From assembly GCA_964016985.1 (NCBI GenBank), contig OZ024826.1:47154478-47218477 (forward strand): a DNA stretch of 64,000 nt. The letters run 5' to 3'. Position 1 is the stretch's first letter. Every line of letters begins with the position of its first letter. A program made the translations under genes and the position numbers. Below the pieces are notes generated by a model that was not told where the DNA came from, ran no database searches, and was given only the letters and a program-made list of their open reading frames with translations. The DNA is from Anodontia alba. Lineage: Eukaryota > Mollusca > Bivalvia > Lucinida > Lucinidae. Positions 42,401-52,866 of the stretch are shown here, piece by piece.

Positions 42401-42963
42401 AACCCAAACACATTGCATAAGAATCATTAGATAAGTCCTTCGCTGATCTGTTTTATGTGCATTCTTAGTATAGGGGGATACATATTTTACAAGTTTACCA
42501 AGTAATTATGAAACACCTAAGCGCATGGTGCAATAATTAGGTTGAATACGGTATTTTGTGTTTGTGGCTTTGGAATGTTGAATTAGAGAATAGAATTTGA
42601 ATGTTTGCATGAGTATGGTTGAGGCTACAGTTTATTTTACACTTTCGTCTGAAAGATTTAAAAAATAAGCTGATGACATTTAAACGCTTAGCATGCAGGG
42701 TGAAAATTCAGTAGACATTTTGATTTTTTGCCTCTTATTTTTCTTTCATTTTATCATCTTATGAATTTGCTGCGAGTGTGCTAAAGGTTAAAATAATTTT
42801 GCTGATTTCATATTTCATTATACCCCTCAGCATACTTATGCTGAGAGGTATATAACTTTCACTTTTCCATTTGTCCATTCATCTGTATATATAAATACAT
42901 ATGTTCAGTTGTCCTTCCATAGCTTTAGTGGACATCTGCATCAAAATTTTTGTGTCAGTGTTT

Positions 42964-43208
42964 TTAACCCTTAAAACGCCAAGAAAACCTGGATCTGAAA
43001 ATGTCGTCTGTTTATGTCATCTGCTGAATATTCTTGCAAACTTTTCAAACCTATTTTTGCATACAGGCAACTAGGGTGGACCCAGATCAGACTGCTCCTA
43101 AAGGAGCAGTCTGATCTGGGTCCACACTGTTTGCAAAAATGAGTTTTAAAGTCACAAGCAGATGACAAAGCAGACGACAGTTGTTGTGATTGGCAGTTTA
43201 AGAGTTAA
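42964..43208. mobile_element. HP4 hairpin MITE (TTAA)
   Basis: TTAACCCTTAAAACGCCAAG and TTGGCAGTTTAAGAGTTAA. Perfect inner stem GGACCCAGATCAGACTGCTC with loop TAAAGGA; TTTTGCAAAC outside it. The same family recurs inverted at 57.7 kb. Confidence 0.9.
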
Positions 43209-43450
43209 GACATTTTATTTTCAAGGCCTGTGGATGGAACTAGTTTTTGATTTTATTGGGTATACAGCTGTAAGTGTTACCTAAAATGGAAGGTCAAGGT
43301 CATGGTGGGAAAGACTGATACTGTTAGTGATGGCACTGGTCAAGGTTATACATAACCCACTGATCACTTTGTCTGGTTTGACTAGTCTACTGGAGATGCT
43401 TTGAAAGTACTTTCAAGAACTGTTATCAGAAAATATAAAATAAAAGTATT

Positions 43451-43676
43451 TTAACCTTTATCACTCTCTGGTCTAATTTAGCAGATGACAAATTGGTGAT
43501 AGTTTCTTATTTATCCCAGAAATTTGCATGAAATGTCAAATCTTGTTTTCTGGGAAAAATAAAGAAAAATAATGGAGACAATTTTGCAATGTCAAATTCT
43601 GTTTTCTTGGAAAAATAAGAAAAAAATATTTCAAAATGTCATCAGCTGAAAACTTACCCAGAGTGCAAAGCATTAA
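43451..43676. mobile_element. HP1 with duplicated right arm
   Basis: TTAACCTTTATCACTCTCTG to GAGTGCAAAGCATTAA. The right-arm motif TCAAATCTTGTTTTCTGGGA is present twice, and the left arm is short. Confidence 0.8.
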
Positions 43677-43937
43677 AATGTCTTCATCTAATTTTAAATT
43701 CAGCAGGTAAAAGGCAAGTAGATATTAACAACAGTTTGATTTGAATGTGCATACTATTTTTACCTCAATGAAGTGATTCTAATGAGTACACACAACATAC
43801 AATTTTATGATAAAATAAGAAAATTTCCATAAATGATTATTTTTGTTGAATTTCATAGGGTCTCAAAAAACAAGTTCGAATTAGCCATGGTAAACGAACC
43901 ATCGGTGTTCAAGCTATTGAGGTTTGACTGTATTCAC

Positions 43938-44139
43938 CAACCTCATTATAACATGGCTGGTTATAACATGGTTTTGGATATAACACGGTTCAAAGATGGA
44001 TCCCAAAAATGCCTAGATTATATTGAAAAATGGTCATTTTTCAATATAATCTATACATTTTTGTTTGGATATAACACAGTTGTTTAACTAACACGGTTTA
44101 TGCCATGGACCCCGACAATAGTGTTATAAAAAGGTTGTG
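43938..44139. mobile_element. HP10 hairpin MITE
   Basis: CCAACCTCATTATAACATGG to GTGTTATAAAAAGGTTGTGG; stem TATTGAAAAATGGTCATTTT; internal TTTTGTTTGGATATAACAC. The most complete copy. Confidence 0.9.
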
Positions 44140-44314
44140 GTGTATATACTCTCATACTCAGTGTGGTTAGGGTTAAATATAAAGTGAACAGGAAGGTACT
44201 TGGTGACAGACATAGATGAGAAGTCTAAGAGAAAGCAAGGATGTGCCTTGGGTTCCTGGTAGTGTTAAAAATCAGCACAACAACAACAACATATAAACTT
44301 TTATTTGCTGAGTG

Positions 44315-44640
44315 TATAGAAATAGCTTTAGATAAGACATTTTTGTTTTCTCACTAAAACAATATTGATATTTTTCTTTACCGTATTTACCATATGTATT
44401 CGGACAGACAGGCCTGAGCAAACAGTATAGACCCGGATGAGACGCCACAGAACATGGCGTCTCATCTGGGTCTGTTTGCCACCCATCCAGCAATTTTTAG
44501 ATACAACATCGGGCAGTGAATTGTACTGGTTCAAATTTTAGAACATATATGGTAAGGAGTTGAGGTGTCCGAATACTTAGGGTAAATACGGTATTCTTCA
44601 TAAATATATGTAATGGAAACTTGTTAGAGGCACCTACTGT
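44315..44640. mobile_element. HP7 host split by HP5
   Basis: Left AGCTTTAGATAAGACATTTT and AATATTGATATTTTTCTTA; right TTCTTCATAAATATATGTAA and AGAGGCACC. Rejoined across a single TA these match the HP7 left half. Confidence 0.7.
44379..44594. mobile_element. HP5 inserted at TA
   Basis: TACCGTATTTACC and GGTAAATACGGTA are perfect 13-bp ends including the TA. Stem GCAAACAGTATAGACCCGGA with inner GACGCCACAGAACATGGCGT. Confidence 0.92.
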
Positions 44641-44944
44641 CCTTTTGACATCACAAGGAAAGATGTTTTTTTAACTTGATGTTTGATTTTAAATGAAAAT
44701 ATTTTGTTCTGATTGACCTAGACTGGCTCCTGTCTAACTGATGTATAAATCAGCATAAAAACTATTTATATTTTATAAAAATCCTATCTTTTGGAATGTC
44801 CTTCTCTCTGATTTGGCTGATCAGTTAGGCTATAAGTTTCTGAGTGGTAAGGGAGATAATGTGTGTAGAAAAATAGTCAAGGAAGAGTATTTTACCTATG
44901 TTAGATTAGAAATGGAAAACTCATAGTATGGTGCCAGCGTATGA

Positions 44945-45425
44945 TTGACCATATCTTATCAGAAACCATTTGTCTTTTCTGTTTCTGTGTTTTGTTCTCA
45001 AATATGTTTCCTAAAATTACATTTACAACCAAAAATTGGTCTGATCTATGCAATTACAATAGTAAAGTGAATTTTTGGAATTTTTGTCTAAGAAAATATT
45101 TTTTACTTTTCTTTACTGAATTTGAATAATTGATGTTGCACAACAATACTGCCAAGATTTCAGAAAAATTGAACAAGCAAAACTTGTTGAAAATATGCCT
45201 CCAAGTTACCTACCCTACAGATTTCTGCATAATTTGCTTCATTTTTACTATGGGAAAAAGGGAAAATAAATGATTTTTTTGAAACCAATGACTAGAATAA
45301 AACTTTTTGTACATAAGTAGTTATGATAAATGGTTTTGCATTAAATCATGACAAAATTTTGCAAATTGACTTCTTCTGTGTAAAGCACCAAGCAAAAAAT
45401 GACTTTCTGAAAGATGTCTAAAACA
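44945..45425 (+). repeat. Dispersed repeat X, copy 3
   Basis: AAACCATTTGTCTTTTCTGT, GTTTTGTTCTCAAATATGTT, ATTTCAGAAAAATTGAACAA and GACTTTCTGAAAGATGTC follow the order of copy 1. Confidence 0.7.
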
Positions 45426-45515
45426 CAGTTAATGAGTTGCTTCTAACGTATAACAGCAGTATATGTTTTCATGGAAAAATAATATGAAAAAAAATATTGA
45501 TCTGGATCTGAGCTT

Positions 45516-45673
45516 TTAACCCTGGTGCTGATGAACCTGGTTATGCCGTTCCTTTGCAAACAGTTTGTCATTAAGTATGTGAATTTGTATCAACAACTAG
45601 ATCAAGTAATCTGATTGGCTGAAAATTAGAAGTGGGCATAGCATCTTAATTTATTCAGCATGGCAAGGGTTAA
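45516..45673. mobile_element. HP2 lacking its hairpin
   Basis: TTAACCCTGGTGCTGATGAA to CAGCATGGCAAGGGTTAA. The stem-loop is cleanly missing: TTGCAAACAG passes straight to TTTGTCATTAAGTATGTG. Confidence 0.9.
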
Positions 45674-46574
45674 GTAGAGCTGGGTACAGATAATACAGTT
45701 CTAGTGATGTCATACTCAGAAATATGTGTACAAAAAAGTCTGAATATTAACTGGAAATTATTTTTACAGCACTTAAACAAAAGAGGAGATTCAAAGACAA
45801 AAAATAAAACACAGGTAGATTTAATCAAAATCCATTTTTTATTTCTGTATTAGAATAGTAATTATAGTAATTAGTTAGTTAACTACTAGGCTACAAAACA
45901 CTTTAATATTGTTACAGCAAAACAGTTTGCTACCACATAAAATGCTTTATTAACAACTCTTAGTTAACCTGTAGAATATCGTCATTTAAAATTCTGTTCC
46001 TTGAAAATACAAGGGTCCTGCAAAAAGTTGTCTCTAATGGGCAGTTTTGTCCAGTTATATTTTAAAATTCTTCACTGCGCTTCAGTCCTGTTTCCAATAG
46101 CTAACAATACCTATTTATTTCACACAAATTGATTTTCATGGGACCAAAATATTTAAGTTTGAAATATATGAAGTCATATACACTGCCCATTTTACAAGTA
46201 ACCTTGTAACATGATGAAAAGACTGAAATTCATGTCTATATAAAATGCAAACATCACTGAATTGTAAAGGCTTTGGTGGAACAGAATGCCCAGTTGTTGG
46301 TGAAAGATATACCCAGTAGCACTAACATATCAGTAGTCAACATGTAGATGATTCTGAAGAAGCTTTTACACTACATCTAAGATTTGTGCTATATGAGTTC
46401 TTCATTTACTCACTAAGGAGCAAAGGAAAAGCATGCATCTAAACTGTGCCTTAGAACTTATGAAAGACAAATGTAATAGTCAGGTTATTTCTGACTTGCT
46501 AACAGGCGACAAAACCTGGTTGCACATGTTTGAACCACATGGAGGGGCTGACAACAAGCAGTAGAAACAAAAGG

Positions 46575-46786
46575 ATGGACCCTAGTCCTGCTGAACCCGG
46601 CTATGCCCTGCCTTTGCAAACAGTGTAGATCCAGATCAGTTGGCTTCTGAAGAAGCCAGCTGATCTGGATCTGCACTGTTTGTCATTAAGTAAGTGAATT
46701 TTTATCAACAGCCTGGATCAAGTAATCTGATTGGCTGATAATTAGAAATAGGCATGGCATCTAATTTATTCAGCATGGCAAGGTTA
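46575..46786. mobile_element. HP2 inside the mariner element
   Basis: ACCCTAGTCCTGCTGAACCC to TTCAGCATGGCAAGGTTAA-like end; stem AAACAGTGTAGATCCAGATC. Interrupts the transposase remnant between TGDKTW and the DNAS motif. Confidence 0.88.
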
Positions 46787-47054
46787 AGTTTGTCTGTATA
46801 TTGCCAAGAGAATCATCAGTATGAAGAAAATGGTGCATGCCAATTTCTTTAATTCTAGTGGGCAAGTTGTTCAGTTGGCTGGTCCATCTGGTCATACAGT
46901 CACAAGGTTTTACAATAAGAGACATTCAACCAAAGGATGGTCAGGGCTCCTCTGATTTATGACAATGCCTCCTCTTATAGGTGCCAGAATGTTAAGGCTT
47001 CTTTGGCATCTGAAAACATATATGTTGTAAACCATCTGCTTTACTCACCCAACC

Positions 47055-47195
47055 TTTCTGGCGAAAGAATGTGCACAATACTGGTTAACCGCTTAGAGGA
47101 CTAAATCTGCCCAGTAAACGTGTGGCTAGGTAAACTGACCATGCTCAGCATGACCCTATTGGGTTGACTGGGCCATAAAACCTCAACACAAACAA
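47055..47195 (+). mobile_element. SINE-A, strongly 5'-truncated
   Basis: Begins TTTCTGGCGAAAGAATGTGC and ends CCTCAACACAAACAA. Perfect 13-bp duplication TACTCACCCAACC (47042-47054, 47196-47208) inside the mariner pseudogene. Confidence 0.95.
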
Positions 47196-47744
47196 TACTC
47201 ACCCAACCAGAGTCCAGGCTTTGTTTCCAAGGGTTATGAAAATGCTTTCAGGGAAGAAGCATAAGTCCAGAAGTTCTCTTGGTAGTGCTATATACCTATG
47301 CTTTCAAAAGATAATCAAAAGAAGACTATCTAATTGCATTTCACGACTGGGTGAAAAGTTTGCAAAAATGTGCTAATACTTTGAAGGTTTGCAAAACAAA
47401 ATGAGTTTCGATGGAGAATACTTTGAAGGTTTGCAATAAAACTGGTTTTGATAAAATGCTGCTTTCCAGAATTTCAACTGTGATGACAAAACTTTTGCAG
47501 GACCCTCAATCTCATAGTACTTGTTCATATCAGATCCAAAAGCCCTGTTTTCACTGAAAATGAAGTATTGAAAACTAAAATTATCTCTTTCCTTTGACAT
47601 ATCTGACAAAATTTGACAGATTTTAGAGACAGATCATCTTTAAGCACTTATATGGTCACTTTCTTTATATCATCATTGTTACAGCAATAGGTGTTTCCAG
47701 TCTACAAAAGTCAGTGGACTCCCTTCTGGGTCCCTTTTCATAGC

Positions 47745-47895
47745 TCCTGATAATAAAAGGTATCCATATGATATTTTTCATATTTCTCCGCAAAAACATT
47801 TGATTTGGCACTCATTAGAAGTGCCTTTGGAAGGCACTTTTAATGAGTGCCTACAACATACAAAAACATGTCTGGAGTTATGCCTTTTTTTTAAT
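47745..47895. mobile_element. HP7 hairpin
   Basis: TTTTTCATATTTCTCCGCAA, TTGGCACTCATTAGAAGTGC / GGCACTTTTAATGAGTGCC; right arm truncated after AAAACATGTCTGGAG. Confidence 0.72.
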
Positions 47896-47902
47896 ATTCT
47901 TG

Positions 47903-48115
47903 TTTACCATATTTACCCTAAGTAATGGGACACCTTATCTACTAAACCATACTTGTCCTAAAATTTGAAAGAGTCCATTTTACTACCTCTTTATGTGTCT
48001 AAAATATTGCTGTATGTATGGCAAACAGTGTAGACCCTGATCAGATGCTGCATACTGCAGCATCTGATCTGGGTCTACACTGTTTGCAAAGGCCTATCTG
48101 TCCCAATACTTAGGG
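47903..48115. mobile_element. HP5 hairpin MITE
   Basis: TTACCATATTTACCCTAAGT to CCCAATACTTAGGGTTATT; GCAAACAGTGTAGACCCTGA with ATGCTGCATACTGCAGCAT. Confidence 0.88.
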
Positions 48116-48142
48116 TTATTCCTTATATGTTATTAATTTTGT

Positions 48143-48451
48143 TGAGCCGGCCTCGGTGGCTCAGTTGGATGCGCTGTCCAACTGGAGACCAGGAGGTCGT
48201 GGGTTCATCCCCCGCCAAGGTCGGCAACATTCTTTCGTGGAGATTGATCATGAAATATATTCTACGGTCATTCTCTCCCTTCCGCTGATTCAAGAAGGGC
48301 AGTTGTCAGTTTCTGGCGAAAGAATGTGCACAATACTGGTTAACCGCTTAGAGGACTAAGCCTGCCCAGTAAACGTGTGGTTAGGTAAACTGACCGCGCT
48401 CGACATGACCCCATTGGGTTGACTGGGCCGTAAAACCTCAACACAAACAAA
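48143..48451 (+). mobile_element. SINE-A, full length
   Basis: TGAGCCGGCCTCGGTGGCTC head, B box GGTTCATCCCC, tail CCTCAACACAAACAAA. Perfect 12-bp duplication TATTAATTTTGT (48131-48142, 48452-48463). Confidence 0.95.
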
Positions 48452-48537
48452 TATTAATTTTGTACATGTTTGTCAATTTATGCAAATAATGTTTAAACTG
48501 AATACAGTTATAAACCTAGCATGTTTATATTTTATGA

Positions 48538-48753
48538 CCGTATTTACCCTAAATACTGGTTTTGACACTCCTTACCATGCTTGTCCTAAAATTTGAACAG
48601 CTCTATTTTACTACTTGATGATTTGTCTAGAAACTGCTTGACGAGTTGCACACAGTGTAGACCCTGATCAGATGCTGCATTCTGCAGCATCTGTTCTGGG
48701 TCTACACTGTTTGCTGAAGTCTGTCCATCCCAATACTCAGGGTAAATATGGTA
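48538..48753. mobile_element. HP5 hairpin MITE
   Basis: CCGTATTTACCCTAAATACT to CAATACTCAGGGTAAATATG; AGTGTAGACCCTGATCAGAT with GCTGCATTCTGCAGCATC. Confidence 0.88.
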
Positions 48754-48977
48754 TTTGCAGGATATCATTAGCATGCAAAGAATTAAGATTTCCAACCAAA
48801 CACGATATGTAGAGAATAATCAACAGTGTTGCATTGATATGAAAAGTCTTGTCACGAAGGAGGGTTGTAATTCAATAAAAAATGAAATCTGAAGGAATGA
48901 GGGTTTTTTTTTTATCAAATTATCCATGATCCTGACCTACAGATTTTTTCATATCAAGCAAACACTGTTCATCATTC

Positions 48978-49195
48978 TTAACCCATTGTATATGGAATAG
49001 ACTCTCCCACACTATATATTGGAAGAGTCCAATTTCAATTTTAGGTACACCCTGCTCTGCTTCTTAGAGAAAAATAGCTAAACTGTTTGTAAACAGTGGA
49101 GACCCTGATCAGACACTGCATTCTATGGCTTCTGAGCTGGGTCTGCACTGTTTGCTAATTACCCTTTTACGGGTCTCCCGACTATAATGGGTTAA
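48978..49195. mobile_element. HP13 hairpin MITE (TTAA)
   Basis: TTAACCCATTGTATATGGAA to CGACTATAATGGGTTAA-like right end. The cassette reads GTAAACAGTGGAGACCCTGA with type-3 inner arm. Second copy at 52.9 kb. Confidence 0.87.
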
Positions 49196-49577
49196 TATTA
49201 TATACCCTTTTGCCAGTGCAATAGTATTGTCTTGAAATGCCACAAAACTGTTTGAGTTTGAGCATAAGAACAGAAAATGGCATCATTCAGTCTGTCCATT
49301 AGCAAAATGGACACCACTTCAGTGGTATAATGCAAGTGATATAATGGCAGCAGTTTCTCAGTTGGTCTGGTTTATGTCCTTTTTTGAACCAAGGATTTCA
49401 AATTAAAATGCAATAACATGGGAACAAGCAATTTATAAAAAGTTCCAACTCTGAAATAATTTATTGTTACTTATGATATAATGTCATTGCACTGAGAATT
49501 ATACAAAATAAATGAGAAAATCTCTATACTTCTCTGCTAGGTATATATTATAATATTCAATTATATTTATTTTTTAT

Positions 49578-49740
49578 TTAACCATTAAACGGCTAAGCAA
49601 ATTTGTAGCAGATGACATTTTTAAATAGGCAGACAATTCACATGAAATGTCAGTCCATATTTTCCCTGAAAAAATCTAAAAAACAACAACAAACAAAATG
49701 AGATCTGCCACAGTTGTGCTTAGTACTTTATGGGTTATTA
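49578..49740. mobile_element. HP3, left arm deleted
   Basis: TTAACCATTAAACGGCTAAG, GTAGCAGATGACATTTTTAA joins directly to GGCAGACAATTCACATG. Right GCTTAGTACTTTATGGGTT. Confidence 0.78.
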
Positions 49741-49742
49741 AA

Positions 49743-49945
49743 TAAGTTGTGTATATTCTATAATTATTGCTTGAATGCAACATTACTGCTAGACTGTTTG
49801 TTATTATTGCTAGACTTTCCATAATTACTGTAAGGTTAATAAGTTGTGTATATTCTATAATTGTGCTTGAATGCAATATTACTGCTAGACTGTCTGTTAT
49901 TATTGCTAGACTTTCCGTAATTACTGCTCGACTTCCTGTAATCCT
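49743..49945. repeat. Direct duplication, unit about 100 bp
   Basis: TAAGTTGTGTATATTCTATA, TGCTTGAATGCAA and GCTAGACTTTCCRTAATTAC occur twice in succession. Confidence 0.85.
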
Positions 49946-50088
49946 TCTTGCCCCTGTTTTACAGTATAGCTATGATGAGTGTCTCTGGGTATTATATTTA
50001 TATACATTCTTTTATTTTAACCCTTCAAAAGCTAATCACAACTGCAGCAGAAGATATTTTGATTTTATTTCATTTTTATTTATTTATT

Positions 50089-50645
50089 CAGAGGACTTGT
50101 TAAGGAGGAATATCAGGTGATAATTCTGAGATATTTTTTCTTATTTCTCTCCATAAAAACATATGTCAGGGGCATAGCCTGCAGGAACTTTATGAAGATA
50201 AAGCCTGCTAATAGAATCTCTGATATTTCAACAGAGGCACAGCATTTCCTACAAGATTGCATATGCACCCAGCGTTTGTCTAAAGAAAGCTGAGATGTTT
50301 GGCTAATCAGCATAAAGCAATGACTCTGATCAGCCTGCGCATTTGTGCAGGCTGAGCTGTGTCATTGCTTAGAGGACATGTGGTCTTTTAAGAAATGCTT
50401 TGGCCCGGACTATTCGATGTCATCTGAACAAGTTTGAGCTGAAAATAAGGTTAACTTGCCAAATTTATGTTGAAGCCCGGGCTTCATAGCTTCCACCTGG
50501 CTACTCGCCTGTATGTTGTGGGTTCTCATTAGAAGCATCTCATTGAGGCGCTTCTAATGAGTACCCACAACATATGTTTTTATGTAGAACTGGAGAAAGT
50601 TATCCCAGAATTATTATCAAATACTTCTCTTTATCAAGTCCCCTG
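50089..50645. mobile_element. HP7b inside HP3
   Basis: CAGAGGACTTGTTAAGGAGG to TTTATCAAGTCCCCTG, with GGCGCTTCTAATGAGTACCC as return arm. Flanked by TTATTTATT at 50080-50088 and 50646-50654 (low-complexity, could be chance). A further element interrupts its left arm. Confidence 0.8.
50167..50511. mobile_element. CAGG-ended element inside HP7b
   Basis: Ends CAGGGGCATAGCC and GGCTACTCGCCTG (10 of 13 complementary), flanked by the 5-bp repeat TATGT (50162-50166, 50512-50516). Contains a hairpin GATCAGCCTGCGCATTTGTG / GCAGGCTGAGC. 345 bp, no ORF. Confidence 0.82.
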
Positions 50646-50850
50646 TTATTTATTCTTATTTATTTTTTTTTAGAAAAAGGCATAACATTACCCAGAATTT
50701 CGCAGATTATTCACATGATATGCCAAGTCTTTTTTTTTTTTTTATCTGAAAAAACAGTAATAAAAAAAAAAATAGAATGTCGTCTGCTACAGTTTTGCAT
50801 AGCACTTTAAGGGTTAACATTGCATGAATAACACAATAGTCTAATAACTT

Positions 50851-51060
50851 TATAAGTATTGGGACAGGTAGGACTGCAAAACAGTGTAGTCCCAGATCAG
50901 ATGCCACAGAATGTGGCATCTGATTGGGGTCTGTGCTGTTTACAACTTGTTAAGCATTATTTTAGAAACATTAAAAGGTAATATAGAATAGACCTAGTCA
51001 AATTTTATGACCAGTATGGTAAGGAGTTGAGGTGTCCCAATATTTAAGGTAAATACTGTA
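50851..51060. mobile_element. HP5 hairpin MITE
   Basis: TATAAGTATTGGGACAGGTA, CAAAACAGTGTAGTCCCAGA, ATGCCACAGAATGTGGCAT; right CCAATATTTAAGGTAAATAC. Confidence 0.85.
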
Positions 51061-51157
51061 TATTTATTGACATGGAATCCAGAATAGATCCAGAAGTGCC
51101 TAGTGGTTTGGATCTGTGTGATTGCCAGCATTACTTATTGGCCAATCAGCTCTTTGT

Positions 51158-51364
51158 TAACCCTTCTCTTGCTGAACACAATATGCCCCGTCTTAGCAAA
51201 CAGTGTAGATCCAGATCAGTTGGCTTCTGAAGAAGCCAACTGATCTGGATCTGCACTGTCATTAAATATGCAAATTTCTTATCAAAAACCCAGATCAAGA
51301 ATCTGATTGGCTGGAAATTAGAATTGGGCGTGGCATCTTAATTTATTCAGCATGACAAGGTTAA
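51158..51364. mobile_element. HP2 hairpin MITE (TTAA)
   Basis: TTAACCCTTCTCTTGCTGAA to CAGCATGACAAGGTTAA; stem AGTGTAGATCCAGATCAGTT, return shortened by loss of the GTTTG end. Confidence 0.9.
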
Positions 51365-51479
51365 GCCTTGTTTACAACTTTACATGGGTAAAGAGTATCC
51401 CATTTATGTCATGTGGACTGGTCTGTTTCCAATGGCAGGATGTCTGGTTAGTTTTTATTACTACTATGTTTTACAGAAA

Positions 51480-51583
51480 TTCCTTTATATAATGCAAACA
51501 GTGTGTGCAGCATCTGATTTGGGTCTGCACTCTTTGTCAGTTACCCTTTTAAGGGTTGGGGTTTCCAGACTAAAATGGGTTAA
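51480..51583. mobile_element. HP13 right-half fragment
   Basis: GCAAACAGTGTGTGCAGCAT, GGGTCTGCACTCTTTGTC, TTACCCTTTTAAGGG and ACTAAAATGGGTTAA. Its terminal TTAA continues into TTAACGCTTAGCATGCTGG of an HP1 end. Confidence 0.7.
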
Positions 51584-51615
51584 CGCTTAGCATGCTGGAT
51601 AAAATAAATAAAGCT

Positions 51616-51831
51616 GGCCTCGGTGGCTCAGTTCGTGCTTGGAGATCATGAAATATTTTCTACGGTTATTCTCTCCCTTTCGCTGATTCAAGAAGGGCAG
51701 TTGTCAGTTTCTAGCTAAAGAATGTGCACAATACTGGTTAACTGCTAAGAGGACTAAGCCTACCCAGTAAAAGTGTGGTTAGGTAAACTGACAGTTCAAC
51801 ATGACCCTGTTGGGTTGACTCAAATAAAATG
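51616..51831 (+). mobile_element. SINE-A with internal deletion
   Basis: GGCCTCGGTGGCTCAGTTC then a deletion to GAGATCATGAAATATTTTC; tail lacks the GGGCCGTAAAACC part. Flanking AATAAAGCT at 51607-51615 and 51832-51840. Confidence 0.82.
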
Positions 51832-51853
51832 AATAAAGCTATGTGCACGTTAC

Positions 51854-52104
51854 TTAACTTTAACCACTCTCTGGACAAATTCAGCAGATGACAAACTGAT
51901 GAAATTTTCCCCAGGAAATAGGCTTTGGCATTTCATGCAAAGCATCTCCTTAGGAAACAATTTGCATGACATGTCAAAACCCTATTTTCTGGGAATTAGG
52001 AATTAGTTTGCATGAAATATCAAAGCTTGTTTTCTGCATAAAATAAAGAAAAAATATTTCAAAATGGCATCAGCTTAATTTTTTTGACCCTGTATGCTAA
52101 GCTT
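51854..52104. mobile_element. HP1 with extra right arm
   Basis: TTAACTTTAACCACTCTCTG, GCATTTCATGCAAAGCATCT; the right-arm motif (TTTGCATGA..TCAAA..TTTTCTG) occurs twice; ends GTATGCTAAGC. Confidence 0.75.
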
Positions 52105-52481
52105 TGATGAGATCCCAGAACTTACATTTTGAGGATAGGAAGTCTTGCTAGTTTGGAATCCTGACGTATTGATAGATCAGTTGTTATTTAAATTTTTCAG
52201 ACTGATTGATCTAAATTTAAGTGCTTGCATACTGCAATTTGCATTAAAAATAAGATCTCTTATAAATCACTTCCTAGTTTGGCATGATGTGTCTAGCTGC
52301 ATCCTGAAAATATGAGAGCTGATTGACAGATAGTGTATTTAGTTCTTGGGAAATCAGGTTTCACATAATGGAGGCTGGGCAGAAGAAGACCAATTTTACA
52401 ATCTGTGCAAACAACAATGGCATTGACTGCACAGCCCTGCAGTAAGGTCAAGAGTCTCTGCTGTTTGGTGGGAAAATGTCT

Positions 52482-52584
52482 GGGCCCAGTTGTTCAAAGC
52501 GTCGTTAGCTTAACGAGCTCATTAAGGGTCATTTCATTAACGAATGTTAACTAACGACATCGTTAGCTTTGAACAACTGGGCCC
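52482..52584. mobile_element. HP9 lacking its hairpin
   Basis: GGGCCCAGTTGTTCAAAGCG to GCTTTGAACAACTGGGCCC, 103 bp. The GAGTAGCTTTTGC stem is absent; CATTAACGAATGTTAAC joins the halves. Confidence 0.92.
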
Positions 52585-52866
52585 TGGCTGTTGTGGAATA
52601 AATTAATGTAAATGAATTTAATATTTCAAGCATCCTAAAATTTCAAGCACAAATAATTTTGCAGAAAAGTGATTCTTTTAAATGATGACATGGAAATTCT
52701 GAGTAGTGGCCTTTTTGCCAATAGTAAATTTCTGAAATTTCAAACAGCAACCTATATAACATCAGAAGAGCATAATATGATGCACAATATAACAAAAGAG
52801 CCCTTATAGGGAATAGATACCCATTTTAAGGGAGGAAACTCTATCAGAATTGTTTTGCCTCCTTCC

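Larger units (their letters stand above)
46394..47404 (+). pseudogene. Mariner transposase pseudogene
   Basis: Recognisable pieces, in order and in shifting frames: HLLTKEQRKS, LLTGDKTWLHMFEP (first catalytic D in TGDKTW), KKMVHANFFNSSGQVVQLAG, PSGHTVTR, then YDNASSYRCQNVKASLASEN (second D, in DNAS), NHLLYSPN, FPRVMKMLSGKKHKSRSSLG and AFHDWVKSLQKCANTLKV before a TGA at 47402-47404. The third catalytic D region (SPDLAP..D) is disrupted at the SINE site. Stops, frameshifts and two insertions make it non-functional. Known family role: cut-and-paste at TA. No host function is implied. The N-terminal DNA-binding part is not recognisable. Confidence 0.82.
46010..47508 (+). mobile_element. Mariner-type element, dead
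   Basis: Inverted ends CAAGGGTCCTGCAAAAAGTT (left) and AACTTTTGCAGGACCCTCA-like (right, 47490-47508). About 1.5 kb with HP2 and SINE-A nested inside, so about 1.14 kb without them, close to usual mariner size. Carries a transposase pseudogene. Confidence 0.82.
50017..50817. mobile_element. HP3 host of a nested insertion series
   Basis: TTAACCCTTCAAAAGCTAAT (50017) and GCACTTTAAGGGTTAA (to 50817) are the ends of one HP3. It is interrupted in its left arm by HP7b at 50089-50645. Confidence 0.85.
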
